64,000 bases of DNA from Euptelea pleiosperma (lineage: Eukaryota > Streptophyta > Magnoliopsida > Ranunculales > Eupteleaceae), in contig CM068541.1 in assembly GCA_035048495.1 (NCBI GenBank), positions 4,843,929 to 4,907,928 of the forward strand, read 5' to 3'. The notes beneath the pieces are model-generated. The model was given only the letters and a program-made list of their open reading frames with translations, was not told the origin of the DNA and did no database searches. Both the position numbers and the translations under genes were made by a program. This document shows, one piece after another, positions 1-13,800 of this stretch. How positions within the stretch are numbered: position 1 is the first letter of the stretch; each line of letters starts with the position of its first letter.

Positions 1-1575
1 ATGTTATGTACATAGTTTAACACTTCCTTAAAAATTATGCGTTCTGATAATGGGGGTGAGTAGATGTATTCTGGTCTATCTTCGTATCTTGTTGAACATG
101 GGATAGAGCACTGGACTAGTTGTGTGGCAACACACCCCATCAGAATGCTGAAAGAAAAATCAGACATCTTCTTGAGGTCACTCTTGCTCTACTATTTAGC
201 ATGAATGTTTCCAAAACTTTCTGGTCAGAAGTTGTTCTGACTGCTTCTTACCTTATCAATTGTATGCCCTCATATGAAATTTAGAACTCCTATAGAGTTG
301 TTATGTTGTGGTTAGTCCCTCTTTCCTATTCCCCCAAAAGTTTTTGGTTGTGTTTGTTGTATTTACATGCATCGTGGTGATAGGTCTAAACTTGATCTCA
401 AAGCAGTTAAATGTATTTTTCTGAGGTATTCTCCTTCCCAGAAAGGCTATAAATGTTATCATACTGGGTCAAGAAAAAAATGTCTCTATGGATGTTACAT
501 TCTTTTGAGTTCACCTCATTTTTTCGTCAAATAGAACCTCCCTTCAGGGGGGGGGGGAGCATTGTAATGAAGAGAGTTCTCTTTATTTTCATGTTCTGGT
601 ATCTTTGATCTTGATAATACTACTAGTTCACAGGGTAAGTATTACTCGAAGGTGTGAACAAGGAGAAACAAATCCCTAGTTGGTCCTCCACTGTCAGTAA
701 TCCACTCGAATTCAGGCAATGATCTTTCTAATTTTTCTATTGAGTCTAGTGATTCTACGGTACGAGTGTTGATGATTTGAATTTACCAATTGTTGTTCGT
801 ATAGGCACAATCTTGTACTCCACCACATCTCTAATTTTGTTTCATGTTATTTATTATCCTCTACTTATTGTGCTTTCATAGATTTTGTTTCCTCTGTTCC
901 CTTGCCTTCTAGTGTTTCAAATGCTCAATCCAATTGTGAATGGAGATAAGCTATTTGTGATGAGATGGAGGCTTTGGAAAAAAAATCAAACATGGAAGTG
1001 GTTATCTTCCTAGATGCAAATGGGTATTTACTGTTAAGCATAAGTCAAATGGGACCGTCCAGAGGTACAAGACGAGACTTATTTACAAGGGTTACAGACA
1101 GGCCTACGGGATTGATTATTAGGAAACCTTTGCACCGGTAGTAAAGATGAACGCTGTTAGAGTCATTTTGTCGATCACAACAAATTAGTTAGCCTTTGTG
1201 GAGAACATAGTGATCTCAAGGAGGAAGTTTACATGAGGACACCACAGGATTTCAGACTTCCAAACAGTGAGGTTTATTTGTTAAAGAAGGCACTTTATTG
1301 GCAGAAGCAGTCTCCTAGAGCATGGTTTGAGAGATTTAGTGGGGCCATGAAGAAAGTTGGGTGCAAACAGTGTCGGGTTGATCGTACTTTGTTTGTCAAA
1401 TGCACATAGGGAAACACCACGACATTGACTGTATATTGATGATATCGTGGTGACTGAAAAACAATAATAAGGCAAAGGTTAACATCTCAAGAGTACTTGG
1501 AACTGAGTTTTAAATAAAAGACTTTGGCGCGTCGAAGTACTTTGTGGGAATAGAAGTGGTCAGATCTCAGAAAGG
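1..1575 (+). mobile_element. Degenerate Ty1/copia retrotransposon pol fragment
   Basis: Relic of copia polyprotein with many stops and frameshifts. Near 37-60 the frame reads RSDNGGE, the copia integrase core signature, and a C-terminal integrase stretch follows around 90-200 (HQN-like, then AERK-like). From about 1010 a reverse transcriptase can be followed across frames: KWVFTVKHKSNG near 1020, RYKTRL then KGYRQ.YGIDY near 1060-1115, FAPVVKMNAVR near 1130, LKEEVYM..PQ.F near 1215, and YIDDIVVT near 1433-1453. The order integrase then RT is that of Ty1/copia, not Ty3/gypsy. No open frame is long enough to be functional. The window edge cuts the element, so gag and protease are not visible. 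Confidence 0.85.
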
Positions 1576-1681
1576 AATACCCATGGCAGCCACAGTAGGG
1601 CTGGCCGTGGGCTACACAGTCCCCACGGCAGTGCAGCACCGTGGGTGCTAAATGCCCAGAGAGAGAGGTTGAGATTGAGAT

Positions 1682-1827
1682 TGAGAGAGAGTGAGTGAGG
1701 AGAGATTGAGAGAGAGAGAGGAGAGTTACATTAGAGAGAGAGAGGAGATGGAGAGAGTTACATTAGAGAGAGAGAGAGGAGAGGGAGAGAGTTACATTAG
1801 AGCGAGAGAGGAGAGGAAGAGAGTTAC

Positions 1828-1866
<39 letters not shown>
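1682..1866. repeat. GA-rich microsatellite
   Basis: About 185 bp of imperfect GAGAGA tracts with interspersed GTTACATTA motifs, ending in a pure (GA)n run around 1830-1864. The Arg/Glu-rich open frame across it is a by-product of the repeat. Confidence 0.9.
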
Positions 1867-1879
1867 GAAGGAGAAGGAG

Positions 1880-2160
1880 AAGGGGCGGGGTGCCCAACTG
1901 AAATGAAAGGGCATTTTGGTCCACGTGGGTGCCCAGCCGAAAGAGGTGGGCGCCCGTAGAGTGACCCTTATTGTAATTCTCGAAAGTTATCACATTAATA
2001 AAAGGCTAGTGGAGGTCGTATAGAAAATACACAACTGTTCTCTTCTGTGCTTTCTTCTTCTATTCTCTTCTTCTTTCCAAATAACAAACCCTAGGTTTGT
2101 AACAAAATAACAAACCCTAGGTTTGTAACAAAATAACAAACACTAGATTTGTGACACCCA
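1880..2160. repeat. Possible LTR remnant with 26-bp tandem repeats
   Basis: At 2081-2156 a 26-bp unit (ATAACAAACCCTAGGTTTGT plus AACAAA) occurs about 2.9 times; each unit contains a short palindrome around CCTAGG. The preceding AATAAA-containing, CT-rich stretch resembles the end of a copia LTR, which would fit the pol relic upstream. That link is inference; no matching 5' LTR lies inside the window. Confidence 0.4.
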
Positions 2161-3223
2161 TGCTCTATGACAATCTTTGGCATCCTTTATCCCTCATTGG
2201 TAAAATTTCCTGTAAATCTAGGGGCAGATGAGGCTGCAGTTTACTTTGTTTGAAGTCTTCTTCTACTAGGCTTCTCTTCTCTGTTTGTTTTGGAAGGATA
2301 TATTTCATAATGGAACTCACCCACTTCTCTGTATTGTATTTGCGCGTCCATTAATTGTATTTTATATAACTTTGGACAGCCCATTTTCTGAAAGCTGGCT
2401 GTGTTGGGCACAAGCTGACGCTCTTTTTCAAACAAATTTATTCCAATATTTTATTTTTCGGCTATTATTTTTTATATGATTTCCGTATCTCAGCTTATCT
2501 AATTATATTCTTTCTATATTGGTATCTTAACGTGAACTAAAGTATTAAAAAAATAATCTCTCTCAATATATAGAATAAATTGTGTAGATGTTTTGGCATA
2601 TTCAGTTTGTGGGGATCAATGTGTCTGACGTCGACAATGAGTCCATATCAGTGTTACATGTATTCATCATCATTATCAATGGTGCCTTATCAACAATTTG
2701 GGTTTGGCAACACTGATCCTGTTCTGTCTTTCAATTTTGTTTAGAGTTCTATCTTCTAGTGTGTCTTCAAATCTCTTCTTACATCTAGATCCACATTCTT
2801 TTCGTCTTTTCCACCCTTTTGGAGCCTTATAGGTGGTATTCATAATTGTCAAAAACCCCTTAGTAAAGTTCTTATAGATCTAAGACTCATGTTTTCTTTT
2901 AAAGGCCAAGGGCATAGCCCAGGTGGATGATATAATACTAGCTTACTGTGATAAAGGTATTCGACTTCATTATTTCCATACTACCATTCAGGTGATATTA
3001 TACTAACTAACCACCGGGGGTTTGGTTCTTTCTCTCCCTCCCCTATTCAGGCTGTACAATGAGTGGTGCCTGCTTTATGCTGTTTTAAGTTGTACAAGCA
3101 ACCCCCTCACCCCACCCCCTCACCCCCCCCTTCCTTTTTCAATTTTTTATTTTCATCCCCCCCTCTTTCACTGAAGTTTCTTTGTTAGGCATGAGAATAA
3201 CGTGGTTCTTGTTTTGGGAGTAG
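2161..3223. other. Intergenic region upstream of the first gene
   Basis: AT-rich, without a supported gene. A C-rich stretch at about 3102-3130 precedes the first coding exon. The sequence just before 3224 ends in TTTTGGGAGTAG directly ahead of the ATG, so a 5'UTR intron acceptor there is possible. Confidence 0.4.
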
Positions 3224-5491
3224 ATGAAAAGCAATCATCACATTGAACATGCTGATATGAAGAAGATCGTTGGTTCAGGAAATGTCAGCACTGCAGCTTG
3301 TATTGCCACTGCTGGAACCACTTTAGCTATTGGGTTTGTTCTTAACGTTTATTTTTCTCTTGAACTATTATTGCTTTGTTCTTGATTTTAGAAGTAGAAT
3401 TCCCTTGTATTTTTTAACTGTTATCTAATTTCTTGCAGTTCTTTAAATTTTTACACATTTATTAGTTATTTAATGTGTATCTGATTTCTACATTTTAGTC
3501 CCTTGTGTATTATTTAATTTTTATGTAAATGAAAAACTAAAGATTTTATCTACACCTAATGTGGACCATGCATATCTCATTCAAGATTAAGAAGGAAAAA
3601 GGAATTAGAAAAAGGCATTGGCCTCGCACATTTGTTTAATGTGTTAAAGAAGCTGTTGCAAAAGACAAATAAAGTTCATATAACTATATAAGTATTAGCA
3701 AAGGATTTTGACAAGGCACATAGTAAAGTGTGTAAACGGGAAAAAGAATGAAGATATGAACCTTTTGACTTGATACAGGGTATTATTATGACATAATAAT
3801 ACTAAGTTACATATGTAGCATGCTGCTAATTTTTTTTATTGAACTGTATTTTAATGAATATTTGTGGCTGAGGTCTCCTTATTGTTAGGCCTTTGAGCAT
3901 CTTGTAATTCCAATTCTTTTGTCCTTGGGATCATGGAATGCTGGTTTTGTTTTTCAAATTATGAACGTTTTAAAGAGAAGGGGCAGATTCCAAGAAAAAC
4001 AAAAGAGCCACTACACAGTGAAAAGGCGGCTTATGAGTTAGCAGCTAAACTAGCACTCAACAAAACTGAACAACTTTCTCAAAAGTTTTTGTGATGAATT
4101 ATTGGCTCCCCACTATAAAACATTTACCAGGTTAACTCCTTTTGAGTTCTTTAAGGATTGGTTGACCAACGATATATAGTGACTATAATACTCTATCGGT
4201 ATACTCCAACAAACTATACTAATTCTCTTGATAACATGTCTTTCCAAATGGGACCCAGTTATAACCATGTGGTACTATGCAAGTCTGTTGTAACACATTT
4301 AAGAGATTTAAATTTAAAACAAGCATTCCTGTGATGTAGATAAGAGCTTAAACAATGTGTGCAGTGCAAAACCTGGGCTTTAAAGATCTAGGAGCCTAAG
4401 ATGACCTCTGATGGTTGCTTCAGGAGGAAGGTCCTCATCTTCAATGATCAGGATTCATGAAAGGGTATGGCAAAGATTTTACAATGGCCAGGGAGTTAAA
4501 TAGTATGGTGTTTAAAGTGCTGCTTGGGCCACCAATTTGAAGGAGCTTCAAGGCCACTTTTGAATAGTGAACTTTTATTGTGTATGAAAAGAAACCAGCC
4601 ACTAAGTACCCAAAGAATGAAGGGAAAATCCCGTGTAGAAACCAGAAAAATCAAAGATGAAATTAGAATTTTATGTTGGGAACCTGGTGTGAATGTGTAC
4701 GAGGATTTTTTTTTTTTTTTTTGTACTTCAAAGGTGTGCAATTGAAGATCTTTCCAGCTGAGTCAGCCTGAAGGATTTAGATGAAGCTAAATTCGCTCTA
4801 CTAGAGGGACTTGAAGATTTCATGATCATCTTTTCGAGCCCCCTAGAGATCATTGAAATGAAACATCCAGTGTCTTAGTGTGGACTTAAAGAAACATGGA
4901 TGGCCTGCATATTCTTTCTGACATCATTAACCCGATTCTTGATCTTAATGAAGGCCTTGATATTCTGTACGTACATGCACATGGAAATGGTAACAACATT
5001 GCGGATAAATTGCTGAAAATTGTGTCTCTAGGCAATATTTGTATAAAGCCAGCAATCTTTAGCTCCCCATATCCTTTTTTTCATCTAGTTACTTCGGAAA
5101 AGAAAAAAAGAAAGACATGTCATAGCATTAATATCTTCGAGTTCTTCCTCTATGCTTGTTGATTAGTCTATGTTCTGATGATTGACAACTTTTAAATTCA
5201 GAAACTGAAATCTTCTCATTTAGACTGGCCCTTTAATTCCCCATCTTATATTTCCTTTCCCATTATAGGTATGGTTTGGGTTGGCGAGGTGGAAAATGGT
5301 ATGCAAATAGGAAGTTCAGAAGAGAGCAACTGAAACTGTTAGAGCAGATAAAGCCCAAGAGATGGCAACTTCAGTTCCTACGAAGACCATCGACAAGACC
5401 CACAGTGCCAGATAGTGTGGGCAGAACTTCCGAAGCCTTGCAGAAGTACAACACCGCCACACCCCCCCAGCAAGCCCATAAGTCTTGTTAA
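3224..5491 (+). CDS. Two-exon gene for a 110-aa protein with one membrane segment
   Basis: Exons 3224-3333 and 5269-5491 join in frame through a GT-AG intron in phase 2 (the codon GG|G gives Gly37), giving 110 aa. The ATG follows an in-frame TAG, so translation cannot start further upstream in this exon. Residues about 17-44 (GSGNVSTAAC onward to WRGGK) form a Gly/Ala/Thr-rich hydrophobic helix with GxxxG-like spacing. A strongly basic segment follows (NRKFRREQLKLLEQIKPKRW), then a Pro/Ser/Thr-rich tail. This looks like a small single-pass organelle or membrane protein with a basic side. I do not recognise the family and assign no function. The smooth codon phase across the intron and the well-formed exon 2 support a real gene. 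The 1.9-kb intron holds an RNase H relic. It is convergent with the PTOX gene. Confidence 0.65.
4740..5050 (+). mobile_element. RNase H-like (RVT_3) relic in an intron
   Basis: Inside the intron of the 110-aa gene. Across two frames the translation reads DEAKFALLEGLEDF near 4780-4818, then, after stops, an ILSDIIN segment near 4912 followed by YVHAHGNGNNIADKLL near 4968-5016. This matches the layout of plant non-LTR element RNase H domains, which end in H.....N..AD.LA. It is frameshifted and non-functional. The call rests on short motifs. Confidence 0.4.
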
Positions 5492-7880
5492 CAGTTAAAA
5501 TCAATGACTCAGTTTGGTCTATTGTAAATGTTTACAAGTAGAGAGGTTCACAAATAAATGAAAAAAAAGAAAAGAAGCAGCATGATTTATATAATCCTTA
5601 AACCCATTTTAATGCTAATTTTGTATTAGCCTCCTTGTAATGCTCAGGAGGAAAGATGATCTATTGAAATAGCTTTTGTAAGATCCTCCTCAAACGTGGA
5701 GTAAGAGAAATTTTGTGCCTTTTTTCAATTCTCAATTAAAATGAAATTTTCCATAAGGCCCTGGTTCAGATAGTTTTTTTTTCTCTCCAGAGAGCCCATT
5801 TTTTTCTACTTCTCCAGAGAGCCCATATCAAGGATCATTTGGATTGTACAAAAGACAATGGTTCTTTTAGATCAAACAGTACAAACTGAGGACCATTTGA
5901 GAACATTTTCCTTGCCAAAGTATGAAAAGGGCGCAATTGTCCTAGTTTGCTACGCCACCTTTTGGTTTTAGCGACACCAATGAACATAAACATTCGCCAG
6001 ATGAGCCTAGTCACCCTACGACGGCAATGGTGAGGATAGCAATTCTGATAGCATCAACTATGGCTTCTTTTTTACGACACTTAATTCACCAGGTGGTTTA
6101 TGTGTACCTTTGCCATGTGAGAGCTTGTGCGTCCCACACGAGATGCTAAACTTGTTCGTTTAGTTTGCTAGTGTGGCTTGTGGCATGTGGAGACGGCTAC
6201 GCGTACGTAGCGTTGGAGGCTCAGCGTGGCACAAGTTGCTTCTTATTTCTTGTATTTATATAATTCCATGATATATTCTTTATATTTTGAACTTTCCTTT
6301 GTGTTCTTTTTCGTTTAAATGTTCCTGAGATGTTCTTATCAAAATCCAAGAGTAAAAAAGTTGTAAGTCTCTCGAAACCGGGCATTGACTCTTACAGCTT
6401 GACCTCTTTCACAAGTAGTATACATGTTCCTGATCTCCAGTTTAGTACCTACTTTCGAAAACATGTTATTTCCATCCTATTGACTCAGAATGTATAATCT
6501 ATGACTCAAGGCGAGAAATGCTGCCTCAAATCTTCGACCGTCAAGGTTTTCCTTTAAAGTGAGCTTCAGTTGACTGCAACGAAAAACATGGTCTACTTGG
6601 CTCAGTGCAAGTCTCCGAAAATTTCCTGGTTATTTAAGTTGGTAGTAAACGAACTTATATGAAAATAGATCAAGCAATACAATAATAACCTGTATAAAAA
6701 GTTTTGATGATGGCAATGTATTTGCTTTGCAAACTGAAGGTTTCCTGAGCTTCTGGGTTGATGGGTAGTGATTAGAGTTGGCACCATAGCAATGAACGAT
6801 TACAGGGACAACGAGAACATGAAACACAATGGGCAGTCTAAGCTTCCTGTGTACAGCGTGACTAGCATCCCCAGACTTTCCCCTTTACCTCAGTTATGGA
6901 GGGCAGGACGCAGAGACGACGTTAATGATGTGAAGGTCTTACAAGCCAGCCTAAAAAACTAGGACAAAGACTGGGAAGACTATGCCCACACAAATTTTGT
7001 AAAGGGTGTGAATGTAAGCAAGTGGGTTATGATCCTCTTATGACCTTACTTCAGGCTTCAATGCATCTCTTCATTGTGTACTTGATGTTGACTGTGGTCC
7101 ACTTGCCATTGACTAAGGTCAAAAGTCATAATCCACAACATTTTATTAAGCTAATAAACCTCATTCTCCTTTTCTTTGGTAGACAAGCAGGATGTTTAGT
7201 TGGATAATGCATGAGGAAAACCGAGGCCATCGTATGTTGACTCATGACTTTACTAGCTTACCAAGTTCCCATCCTCAAAACTTTATCCTGTGGCTCCAGG
7301 ACTACACTAGAATCGGAGTCTCACGACGCAACAAACAGGAAATCTTTCATATCTATCTCATGCTTAATGCACAATCAGAGAGTGGTGGGATGTGGGCCCA
7401 CCAGTACCATGTTAGAAAATCAATAGATCAGCCCAACATCCCATTACATGGCCACCGAATTGAGAATCAGGCGACACTCTAGTTATGAACACAAAAGCAT
7501 TCTTATCTGTGCTGGACAGGAAAGTCCAACACCTTTATGTTATTAAGTGTTCCATGATTCTTTGAATGACGAAACCAAACCTTCCTCCAGATACTTTGGA
7601 AGCTCTCCAATACATGTTTCTCTCATTCCCTTTGTTCTCAAAGAGATTACACTACCATTGGCATAAGTATTAACTACAACTAAGACTAGAAGAAGAAATC
7701 TCTACTCAACAACCAAATTTTGTATTACACTATCATCAGCATTATTTATGTCACACTTTTACACTATATTGGATTCTTGTTAATTTCTCTATCTTTTCTC
7801 CTTTCTTTTATTTAGTTTTCATTTTAGGAGAGCTTACAGATTATTTACAACAATATGTTCGACGCAGGATGCAGCCTGAA
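5492..7880. other. Intergenic region between two convergent genes
   Basis: Holds the 3' flank of the 110-aa gene and of PTOX. Several frames of 60-96 codons occur (for example 7192-7482 and 6768-6962), but none shows a recognisable domain, splice partner or start context. I see no transposon ends or RNA genes. Confidence 0.4.
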
Positions 7881-10800
7881 TCATCTTTCAAGTGAATCCT
7901 CCGGATAGGAGTGAGGAGAACGGAGGTTACCAGGAGTCTGACAGGCCTTCATTGTCTTGCAGTGTTCTGCTTCGTCGTCTCTGACATTCATAAAAACATC
8001 GTACAAGTTCTCTGAAAGGAGGAGCAAAGAAGAAGCAAGTAAGATTTCTATTAGCTTGTTTTTCTTGTGCGTGAAACAAAAAACACAATGACGGTTCTTG
8101 ATAGCCACAAAACGGTGGAAAGTATCTTCCTTCCCATATTAAAGAAAAAGATTTTCAAAATGATGTTTCAAGCCAAGATCTCAAATTTGCAAAAATGTCT
8201 TTCTTCAAGATTCAAGAACTCCAACTATGGTTATTTTAGTAGTTTAGTGTCAAGGGTGTTTCGGTCAAGACAAAAAATGAGAATCTGAGAACCAATCAGA
8301 TGAGCTGTGGGTGAGATTTTAAGCTACTTCTCTCTTAAATTCCGGAAAGCATGTGAGCTGATTTTACATCCTGTGAAATGCAATCTGAAATAACCAAGAA
8401 ACTACAGTGCAGAGTCTGCAGACCAAAAAATCACAAAAACAAGGTTAGATGGATCCTTACCTATTTTTGGCCTTCGAGATTTGGGAAGTCTGTCAGTTTG
8501 AAATTCATCTGGATAAAATGCAAAAGATGTGTTCAAGATTTCAAGTTAGAAGACTCTGAATCATTGGTGGTATTAGGAGTGAGGGACTTACCAAACATGT
8601 ACAAGTCACCTTCCGTGTAGTATTTAACAGCAACCACAGGGGCAGGCAATTTTTTCAATTCATCTGCACCAATGGAATGAAAACAACTCATGTTAATCCC
8701 ATTAACAGTATATGCCAGAATAACTGCAGTTGCTTTTCAGGATAAAAAATGCAAAGAGAAAATCCATTTATCAGACAGTTAAGATACCATTTGGGATGTT
8801 TTGCGGCTAAAAGAGATCTCCTAGGTGGGTCCACTAATGGATGTCAGGACCCCATACTATGTGAGGCACATGAACAGTAAACTCCCAGTATGAGTATAAT
8901 CCAATATATTACTCCTTTAGTGGGACATAATTCAACCAAATTAATGCTTACCGCCCTGGAGCTTGATAAACTTGTCATAAGTTGAATACGCATGTTCCTC
9001 CACACATTCAGAAAAATGATCTACACAAGTCATGAAAAAGAAGATACGCATGTTAACATCCGAGGTTTAATGCTTTTTATTATGCATGTGTAACAGTGTA
9101 AGTAATCGTATTTCTACGTTTGAGCAAAAATTGTTGATGCTCCTTTGTATCTACAATTTTTTAGTGCCCCACCAACTTTGTGCATGCAAGCAGCAAGAAT
9201 GAAGGTCTTGGGGCTTGGGCATTTTTTTAACTTGGAATTTAGAGAGAATGCTATCAACAGTCTTAGAGAAGAAAAAGGTATGGTTGACAGATGTGAGTGA
9301 GAGGGTATAGGTGCCATGGTGGGAAAAAAATTGCCTAGATACCTCAGAATGTTCTCTATCATAAAAATAGTCAACCGCAAGTTGAAGAAGCAAATAATAC
9401 TAATAAAGTAATAATAGAGAATTATAATGCCATCTTGCTTAGTTTGTCAGTAATAGAACAATAACTATTGTGTTGGAGGAAGAGATAAGCTGATCACAAT
9501 AACGTCTACCCTAAGCTAAACTAGAGATATTAGCTGACCACATGGCGAACGCTGTGAACCTCACACCTACAGGAAAAAAAAAAAAAAAAAGTTGGCACTG
9601 AAATGTCACGAGCATGAAGAATACTGAAAGAAATGTTGACTTCACTGATTTTGAAGGTCATAATGTAACTGAAATTTGCTGTATTAAAGGTTTACATGTA
9701 TTGGTTGTGTGCAAATGAAATATGGGGGTTGGGCTGCAAAACGGGGGCACGAGTGCGGGAGAAACATTGTAAGAACTAGACATTTTAGTCTAATTGCAAC
9801 AGAAGCTAATGGAAAGAAGGGCCCTGGTTTCTGCTTGGAGAAAAGTGTCAGGATTTTCATTGTGGAATCACGTGCTTGTTGGAATAGGAATCCAAAAAAT
9901 TATTGCAGATCATAATTTTTTGGAGACATGTAGGCCTATATGCTTCACCTTGGAGGTTTGGTGAGGATCTGCATTCTTTTACCAAAATTCCTCAGATCCA
10001 TTCAGGATAAGGAAGCATCGTAAAGTAATGAAGAGATAAAACCTAAAATTTTGATGTCAGAGTAGAACTAAAACCGCATACTTACATGCCATTCTTGGGC
10101 TTACTGCATACATAAAGACTATCATGAAGTAATAAAAGACAGCAATGTGTTGAGCAAGAAAACGATCGAACCACCAAGAGTTACCCCCCAGTTCCTGCAA
10201 ATATAAACATGACACACTCTAAACTTCAAGCAGCTTACGAAGGGGGTAACTTTTAATAAATATACACAGCATAAACTCGCACTGGCATCTAGGATGGTAG
10301 GCAATCGGTGATTAGATGAAGCTCTAAAGGCTTAAAAAGTGGAACCTCCATGATAAGCAGATGGTGCATCTCATTCCAGCTTTCAGCAAAGTGCACTTTC
10401 AAATAATCCGCTTTTCTCCACCAACCAAAACTCTCATACAAATGCAGAACAGATATAAACGCTGCCAGAACAATGAAGACATGTCACAGTTAGCATGCAT
10501 GATACGGTACAGTGTTTGAACAAATTGAAAGGTTTTTTAAGATTCATTGAGCTTTCTGAAAGGGTGTCCTGGCATACATTAACACTTTATCAATGAGAAA
10601 CTTGGGCTCCGTTCGGGAATCACCCATAGGCCTTATACCATGCCCCTACTCCATTGACTCATTCAGCTTGGCCGAACCAAATCGTCCAATTTTTTTATCA
10701 TTTTTTCCCCTTTCAGTGGGCAGGGTGATTTTAGTGGGGAAGTGAGTGAGGACGGTTCTGAAACCAGGTTGTGGTATCAGCACATACCGACTCTACCAAC

Positions 10801-13800
10801 TTAGCAAGCTTGATACAGTATTAATGTATTATGTTACCCCTATACAACCAAGAACCGGCACAGATACAACATTTACACTTAAAATTGAAGCATCTGGCAC
10901 AGTTTCAGCACCCATTGTGAAGTATCTCAAGTTTGTTCTCATTGAAGTTTTAGCATGGTCAAAGAAATAGTGCCAAAATGGTGAGGTATCAATTGAATTT
11001 TTTTTGACATTTTAGAAGACAAAAATAAAAATAAAAACTGAAAAAATGGTACCCACCAAAATAAGGAACTCTTGCGATGGTTTCTAGTACATAAAACCTC
11101 GCATAATGGCGGTCATGGTAGAGAACGTCGAGTATCTTTATAACTGAATCCTGCAAATAAAAATAGTTTCAACTTTCAAGCAATGGAACGTATACACTTC
11201 TACCAAGAAAGAAGCCTTTAATGCCAAGATCTGAAGCTATGTAATATGATCTGTGCACGACAACAGAAAGGATCAGGTGTGGGGTACTCCCTAATCCCTG
11301 GAATCTCATGATAAGAGTGAGGTACGGGTAAGTAGCCTGAAATTATTTACATAGTTTATGAAATTTCCATCAGTTGTACAACTAAAAACGTATTGAGTCT
11401 AAAGATAGAAATAGAGCACACTACATTCAATTTCACCAAATGGGTAGTGAACTACCGTGTGATAAATAAAAATTAAGAGAGCAGGAAGCAAATAAATTTA
11501 CTGTGAGAATGATATTCAAGGATTGTTCAAACTTAATGGTCCATCTCTCCAACACACTGGAGGATGTACTCTCTGACGGGTCCCCAACATTTCCTTTCTC
11601 CTCGTCATCTGGGAAACTCTTTGGTTGGAATGTCTCCGCTACTACCACTTTCTCCTCTTTATCTTGTGAAACTGTTGCTTGGACTTGATACAACTTTCTA
11701 CAGAGAACATAAAATGCAAATTCAGAACATAAACAAAGAAACAACAAAAATTCAAACATGAAGGGCCCACTTTTCTGGGAATTCTCGTTAAACATGCTAC
11801 AATTTTAACAACAAATATTTACTTAATTGGACGCTCTCTCTTCAGGACTAAAAGACCCAAGAAAAACGCCTAATTTCTAACACATTCAAGCTTCTAAACT
11901 CGTAAAATGCAAACTTCTAACAAAAAATCCAATACATTCAAACACAATTTTTTTAGATGTTCATTTCATCATACTAAATTTTAACATAAATTTTTTATTT
12001 AATTTCAAAAGTTCTCTCATTTGGGGATAAAAGAAAAAGCCCAACTTCTCACCCATTCAAGGTCGAAAGCTCATAAAATACAGATTCCTAACAATTAAAT
12101 TTATACATTAAATAAATATAAACAAAAGTAATCACATTTTTAAGACGAATAACGCTTCACTTAAGAGGACCCTGTGTGAAATCAAATGCAACTGAGAGGA
12201 TTTTAAGTCAGAAGAAATAACTTGGATAGGTGATTGAAGCCCAAGTAACTCACTGGTAACCTCCCAAACAATGAAGATAACAGCAGCCCCCTGCTTTTGA
12301 GTAAACAGAAGAATTCTCCAACCTATCAACCTACAAATGAAGAATTAGAAGAAGCTCAAAGTTCAGATATCACCCCACAAGGAATCGAATGCTCAAGCTG
12401 GTTTAAAAAGTGGTCAGGAAAGGAGGAATCGGATAAGGAAAGCTATGCAGGTGAAAGTAATGGGTCTGATGGGGACGACTTATCAAAGATAGGGTCTTCT
12501 CCTGCTGGCAACTAACGATCTATGTGGGAACAAAGATGTGGGGATTCGAGTCTTCATTTCTCCCCGCGTGAAGCCTTGTCCCCCTTGAACAAAATCCTCC
12601 GCCACTGCAGATGGACTACGTCCTTCAAAAAGATTAACACTACTAAACATGCTTCAAAAGAGAAGAAGGAATAAGGCCATCTCTCCCCACATATACTCAA
12701 TGTGCAAGAAAAATGGAGAATCGGTGAATCATCTCTACATTTACTGTGAGATGGCTATAATGATTTGGCATCACTATCTCAATCTTTTCGGGCTTCATTG
12801 GGGCTTCCCCTAAGACATTATATGATTGATCTTGCAATGGGTTGAGGGGCCTTTTGCGCGGTTGTATTATCTGGAAGTCCTCCTTGCATGCTATTATTGG
12901 GGGAATTTGTGAAGAAAGAAATAGAAGGATTTTTAAGACAAGTTTTCTAACTCCAATGATGTCACTGAAAGAATCAAGTTAAAGATCGCATTGTGAGTTT
13001 CATCATCTAAAGAGTTTAAAGGAGTTAGTTGTAGTGACATATTTAGAGATTGGAGCATGGTAGCTTGGTCTTCTCCTAACTCTTTTCGGTTCCAAAAGGA
13101 GTGGTGTCCTAAGGAGGATGAAATCAACCTCAATTTTGATGGATGTTCACTTGGCAACCCTGGCTTTCCGAAATCTTGAAGGAAGAATCATCTATGTTTT
13201 CTCAGTCCCAATTGGAGAGAGTGATTCAAATAAAGCCGAAACGTTGGCTCTTCTTCAAGGTTTGAAATATGCCAAGACTCTTAACTTACTTAACATTGTA
13301 GTTGAAGGTGATTCCTCAATTGTGATTTGGTGGGCTTCTGGGAAGAAGAAGGGTACGCAGAGATTATTCCATATAATAAGGAAATCCAAAATTTGGCATC
13401 AACCTTGAACATCTCGTTCTCTCTCGTACCAAGATTGGCGAATGAATTGGCGGATCACCTTTGTTGTTCTAGATAATTAAAATTACCAACAATCTTTCTA
13501 AAGAAGGTGCTTTTAGAGATGACCTCCTTTGTAGTGTGCTCTCTTTATATTTTGTAATTTCTTTTTCTTCCTTCTATATCTTTTGTCTTTCTCCATATCT
13601 CTTGTATCTCTTTGTCTTTCAATAATTTTTTATTATTTTATCGTTACCAATCAAAAAATAATAATTTGCACAATTTAACAGCAAGTATTTATTTAAATTT
13701 CAAAATTTCATTCGTGGGTATTAAGAAAATCAAGAAAAACAACAAACAAAACGACACAATATGAAAGATCGTAGACTTAAAACTAAACCCCCCAACCCCA

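Noticed and set aside
1691..1906. 71-codon Glu/Arg-rich open frame
   Set aside because: It is only the translation of the GA microsatellite; no start context, splice partner or homology.
11433..11795. 120-codon minus-strand frame as a separate gene
   Set aside because: Its central part is PTOX exon 2 (11502-11697); the ends are intron read-through.
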